From assembly GCA_945861235.1 (NCBI GenBank), contig CAMATV010000024.1, positions 1 through 16,310 of the forward strand: 16,310 nt of DNA, read 5' to 3'. Origin of the DNA: Opitutus sp. GAS368. GTDB lineage: Bacteria > Verrucomicrobiota > Verrucomicrobiia > Opitutales > Opitutaceae. The notes under the pieces are model-generated. The model did no database searches. It was not told where the DNA came from and saw nothing but the letters and a program-made list of their open reading frames with translations. Numbering within the stretch: the first letter of the stretch is position 1; every line of letters starts with the position of its first letter. Positions 13,878 to 16,310 of the stretch are shown one piece after another. The translations under genes and the position numbers were made by a program.

Positions 13878-15719
13878 ATGTCCACCGCCACACCGCAAAA
13901 ATTCGAGTTCCAAGCCGAGATCAAACAGCTCCTCGATATCGTCATCCACTCGCTCTACACGGAGAAGGAAATCTTCGTCCGCGAGCTGGTCTCCAACGCG
14001 TCCGACGCCCTCGAAAAACTCCGTCACACGCAGATCACTGAAAAGGAAATCTTCGACGACAAACTTGAGCTCGAGATCAACGTCACCACCGACGACAAGG
14101 CGAAGACCATCACGATCCAAGACTTCGGCATCGGCATGACCCGCGCCGAGCTCGTCGAAAACCTCGGCACCATCGCCCACTCCGGCTCCAAGCAGTTCTT
14201 GAAAGCCATGGGCGAGGGCGCGGCCAAAAACTCCAACCTCATCGGCCAATTTGGCGTCGGCTTCTACTCCGCGTTCATGGTCGCGAAATCCGTCAAGGTC
14301 TACTCCCACTCTTGGCGCGGTGCCGAGCAGGGCCACGTCTGGTCCAGCGACGGTTCCGGCAGCTACGAAATCGAAGAATCCGACGGCCAACGCCGCGGTT
14401 CCAAAATCGTCATCGAACTGAAAGACGACTGCGCCGACTACGCCTCCGACTGGAAGATCAAGGAAATCGTCGAACGTTACAGCGCCTTCGTCTCGTTCCC
14501 CATCAATCTCAACGGCAAGCGCGTCAACACCGTCCAAGCCCTCTGGCTCCGCTTGAAAAACGAAATCAAAGACGAGGAATACACCGAGTTCTACAAATTC
14601 CAGTCCCACGCCCACGACGACCCGCGCCTCCGCCTCCACTTCAGCGCCGACGCCCCGCTCTCAATCAACGCCCTCCTCTTCGTCCCCAAGGATAACACCG
14701 AAAAGCTCGGCTTCTCCCGCCTCGAAGCCTCCGTCTCTCTCTACTGCCGCAAAGTTCTCATCGACTCGAAACCCAAGGACCTGCTCCCCGAGTGGCTGCG
14801 TTTCCTCAAGGGCGTCGTCGATAGCGAGGATCTCCCGCTCAACATCTCGCGCGAGACCATGCAGGACAAAGCCCTCATCGCGAAACTGAACACGGTTATC
14901 ACGAAACGCTTGCTCAAATTCCTCGAGGAGGAAGCCAAGAATCGCGTCGATGCCTACAACGAGTTCTACGCCGAATTCGGCATCTTCCTCAAAGAGGGCG
15001 CCGCGATGGACTACACCCATAAGGATTCTCTCGTAAAGCTCCTCCGTTTCGAATCCTCGCTCACCGAGAAGGGTAAGACCACCAGCCTCGCCGACTACGT
15101 CTCACGCATGGGCAGCGAGCAAAAAGAAATCTACTACCTCGTCGGCCCCAACCGCGCCGCCCTCGAAAGCGGTCCCTATCTCGAGGGCTTCAAGGCCCGC
15201 AACCTCGAGGTGGTCTTCTGCTACGAGCCCGTCGACGAATACGTCATGGGCAACGTCCGCGAATTCGACAGCAAGAAGCTCACCGCCGCCGATCACGCCG
15301 ACGTCAAGCTGTCCGACATTCCCAAGCCCGAGGGCGCGCTCAGCGAAGACGACACGAAGAAGCTCACCTCTTTTCTCAAAGAATCCCTCGGCGCCCGCGT
15401 CGAAGAAGTGAAGGCCAGCGACCGGCTCGTTGATTCGCCCGCCCTCGCCGTCAACGCCGACAAATTCATGTCGCCCCAAATGCGCCGCATGATGAAGGCC
15501 ATGAAAAAAGACGGCGCCGACGAGCCCGTAAAAGTGAACCTCGAGATCAACCCGCGCTCCGCCGTCATGAAGCGTCTCTTCGAGACCCACACCACCACCC
15601 CCGACCGCGCCAAGCTCGTCGCCGAGCAAATCCTCGACAACGCCCTGATCTCCGCCGGCCTGCTCGACGACGCAAACCCCATGGTCGCCCGTCTCTACAA
15701 GCTCCTCGAGACCGCCTGA
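13878..15719 (+). CDS. htpG: Molecular chaperone HtpG (Hsp90)
   Basis: 613 residues, full length for bacterial Hsp90. The ATP-dependent cytoplasmic chaperone assists folding and remodelling of client proteins. N-terminal ATPase: ELVSNASDALEKLRH (Glu36, Asn40), QDFGIGM (Asp82), TIAHSGSK and GQFGVGFYSAFMV. The middle domain carries EDLPLNISRE, with the catalytic-loop arginine, and WLRFLKG. The C-terminal dimerisation domain ends without the eukaryotic MEEVD tail. The ATG at 13878 has no Shine-Dalgarno; the leader is pyrimidine-rich. I see no CIRCE element. It stands alone between a terminator and the toxin-antitoxin operon, so it is probably its own transcription unit. Confidence 0.98.
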   Translation: MSTATPQKFEFQAEIKQLLDIVIHSLYTEKEIFVRELVSNASDALEKLRHTQITEKEIFDDKLELEINVTTDDKAKTITIQDFGIGMTRAELVENLGTIAHSGSKQFLKAMGEGAAKNSNLIGQFGVGFYSAFMVAKSVKVYSHSWRGAEQGHVWSSDGSGSYEIEESDGQRRGSKIVIELKDDCADYASDWKIKEIVERYSAFVSFPINLNGKRVNTVQALWLRLKNEIKDEEYTEFYKFQSHAHDDPRLRLHFSADAPLSINALLFVPKDNTEKLGFSRLEASVSLYCRKVLIDSKPKDLLPEWLRFLKGVVDSEDLPLNISRETMQDKALIAKLNTVITKRLLKFLEEEAKNRVDAYNEFYAEFGIFLKEGAAMDYTHKDSLVKLLRFESSLTEKGKTTSLADYVSRMGSEQKEIYYLVGPNRAALESGPYLEGFKARNLEVVFCYEPVDEYVMGNVREFDSKKLTAADHADVKLSDIPKPEGALSEDDTKKLTSFLKESLGARVEEVKASDRLVDSPALAVNADKFMSPQMRRMMKAMKKDGADEPVKVNLEINPRSAVMKRLFETHTTTPDRAKLVAEQILDNALISAGLLDDANPMVARLYKLLETA

Positions 15720-15753
15720 GTTTAGAAATCATTTCATATCTCAACTCCCTGGA

Positions 15754-15782
15754 TTACATATTTATGGCTCAATAGCCATACT
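15754..15782 (+). promoter_or_regulatory. Probable promoter of the vapBC-like operon
   Basis: TTACAT (15754-15759), a 17-base spacer and CATACT (15777-15782) resemble -35 and -10 boxes. The first operator palindrome occupies the spacer and touches the -10, the expected position for a repressor site. The surrounding 100 bases are clearly more AT-rich than the rest of the window. Confidence 0.45.
15763..15780. promoter_or_regulatory. Operator palindrome 1, TATGGC-N6-GCCATA
   Basis: A perfect palindrome with half-sites at 15763-15768 and 15775-15780 and N6 spacing (TCAATA, itself extending the symmetry by one base pair). It overlaps the proposed promoter. It is identical in half-sites and spacing to palindrome 2, 32 bp downstream. 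VapBC-type complexes bind such repeats to repress their own operon. Confidence 0.65.
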
Positions 15783-15794
15783 TTTTCATTGCAG

Positions 15795-15812
15795 TATGGC
15801 CAGCGAGCCATA
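15795..15812. promoter_or_regulatory. Operator palindrome 2, TATGGC-N6-GCCATA
   Basis: The second copy, extended by AG/CT to 8-bp arms (15793-15800 and 15807-15814), ends 14 bases before the antitoxin ATG. The 32-bp centre-to-centre spacing is about three helical turns, so both sites face the same side of the DNA. Confidence 0.65.
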
Positions 15813-15826
15813 CTCATTTGGTCATC

Positions 15827-16096
15827 ATGAAAATGACCATGCACATCGACGAGGATGTCTTGGATCGGGTGATGAAGATCACTGGAGCCAAGACCAAGAC
15901 CGAGGCGGTTGAGATCGCCTTAAACGAGATGGCGCGCCGCCACAAAATGAAGGAGCTCTTCTCGGCCGGTCTCGGTCTGACCCCCGAGGAGTTGAAGAAC
16001 TCCTTCGACCCCGCCTCCTACCCGGAGGAGCCCCAGCCCGTGATCCTGGTCGCCGAAGCTCAGGCACCCTATGGCCGACCTGATCCTGCCCGATAG
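15827..16096 (+). CDS. vapB: VapB-type antitoxin
   Basis: 89 residues from the ATG at 15827. A TTG at 15818 is in frame but the family usually begins close to this Met. The N-terminal half matches the VapB antitoxin family: a beta strand KMTMHIDEDVLDRVMKITG, then AKTKTEAVEIALNEMARRHKMKEL, forming a ribbon-helix-helix DNA-binding dimer. The C-terminal half (LTPEELKNSFDPASYPEEP on) would wrap the toxin and block its active site. The last 26 bases overlap the toxin start, typical of antitoxin-first operons. The protein would repress its own operon through the two TATGGC palindromes. Confidence 0.88.
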   Translation: MKMTMHIDEDVLDRVMKITGAKTKTEAVEIALNEMARRHKMKELFSAGLGLTPEELKNSFDPASYPEEPQPVILVAEAQAPYGRPDPAR

Positions 16097-16310
16097 TAAC
16101 ATCTACATCGGGGCGGCCCGAGCCGGTCGCGATCCTTTCCGCGAATTCGCGGAGGGGATCGACGACCGTGATTGGGAGTTCGCGACGTGCGGAATGATCG
16201 TGCTCGAGGTGTGCCGCGGCCAACGCGACCCGAACCTCCTCGCGCGCTACCGCGAGCGCTTCGCCGTGATGATCTTCATCCCCACGACGCAACAAATCTG
16301 GGACCGCGCC
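16071..16310 (+). CDS. vapC: VapC-type PIN-domain toxin, partial (runs off window)
   Basis: The first 80 codons are in the window with no stop. It starts at ATG 16071, overlapping the antitoxin by 26 bases in another frame. PIN-domain landmarks: the first acidic residue Asp8 in LILPDSNIYIGAARAG, and Glu46 in MIVLEVCRGQRD, both Mg2+ ligands of the nuclease site. PIN toxins cleave tRNA or rRNA and stop translation when freed from antitoxin. The remaining acidic residues lie beyond the edge, so activity cannot be judged here. Confidence 0.85.
   Translation, partial: MADLILPDSNIYIGAARAGRDPFREFAEGIDDRDWEFATCGMIVLEVCRGQRDPNLLARYRERFAVMIFIPTTQQIWDRA

Noticed and set aside
1..16310. CRISPR array, tRNA, rRNA or insertion sequence
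   Set aside because: No regularly spaced direct repeats, no cloverleaf or rRNA segments and no transposase frame were found by reading.

Overview
The window is GC-rich and gene-dense. Its gene set points to a member of the Verrucomicrobiota, most likely an Opitutaceae-like bacterium. The evidence is a formylglycine sulfatase, a YHYH-domain protein, a GH106-type glycosidase, paralogous secreted beta-rich proteins with a roughly 125-residue repeat, and REP-like palindromes. This placement is inferred from gene content and style; no rRNA or tRNA marker is present. No gap between genes exceeds 300 bases.

Left half (1-7294), almost entirely minus strand. From right to left in the direction of transcription: a secreted protein with an uncharacterised 'ADNW/ING' domain plus one C-terminal repeat (7294-6170); a compact operon encoding a YHYH-PEBP fusion, a sulfatase and a second ADNW/ING protein (5698-1712); an ECF-like sigma factor (1527-793); and a secreted protein made of the same C-terminal repeat, cut by the window edge (690-1). 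A small plus-strand gene ending in GHQPC lies at 5932-6153. Four copies of a conserved non-coding element, three strong and one weaker, lie 44-45 bases upstream of ATG codons. They precede all four minus-strand transcription units, including the sigma factor itself. The simplest reading is a small regulon of exported proteins, possibly controlled by the sigma factor, which would then regulate its own gene.

Right half (7403-16310), entirely plus strand: an OmpR-type response regulator and histidine kinase pair (GTGA overlap); a secreted GH106-like glycosidase carrying a REP-like palindrome inside its reading frame; a non-canonical Nramp-family transporter; a rho-independent terminator; htpG (Hsp90); and a VapBC-type toxin-antitoxin pair behind an AT-rich promoter with two identical palindromes 32 bp apart. 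The toxin runs off the window.

Functionally, the sulfatase and the GH106-like enzyme suggest use of sulfated or rhamnose-containing polysaccharides. The ADNW/ING proteins may bind carbohydrate. The most interesting parts are the shared upstream element with its candidate regulon, the YHYH-PEBP/sulfatase/ADNW operon with Lys/Gly-rich segments in every product, and the in-frame REP insertion.
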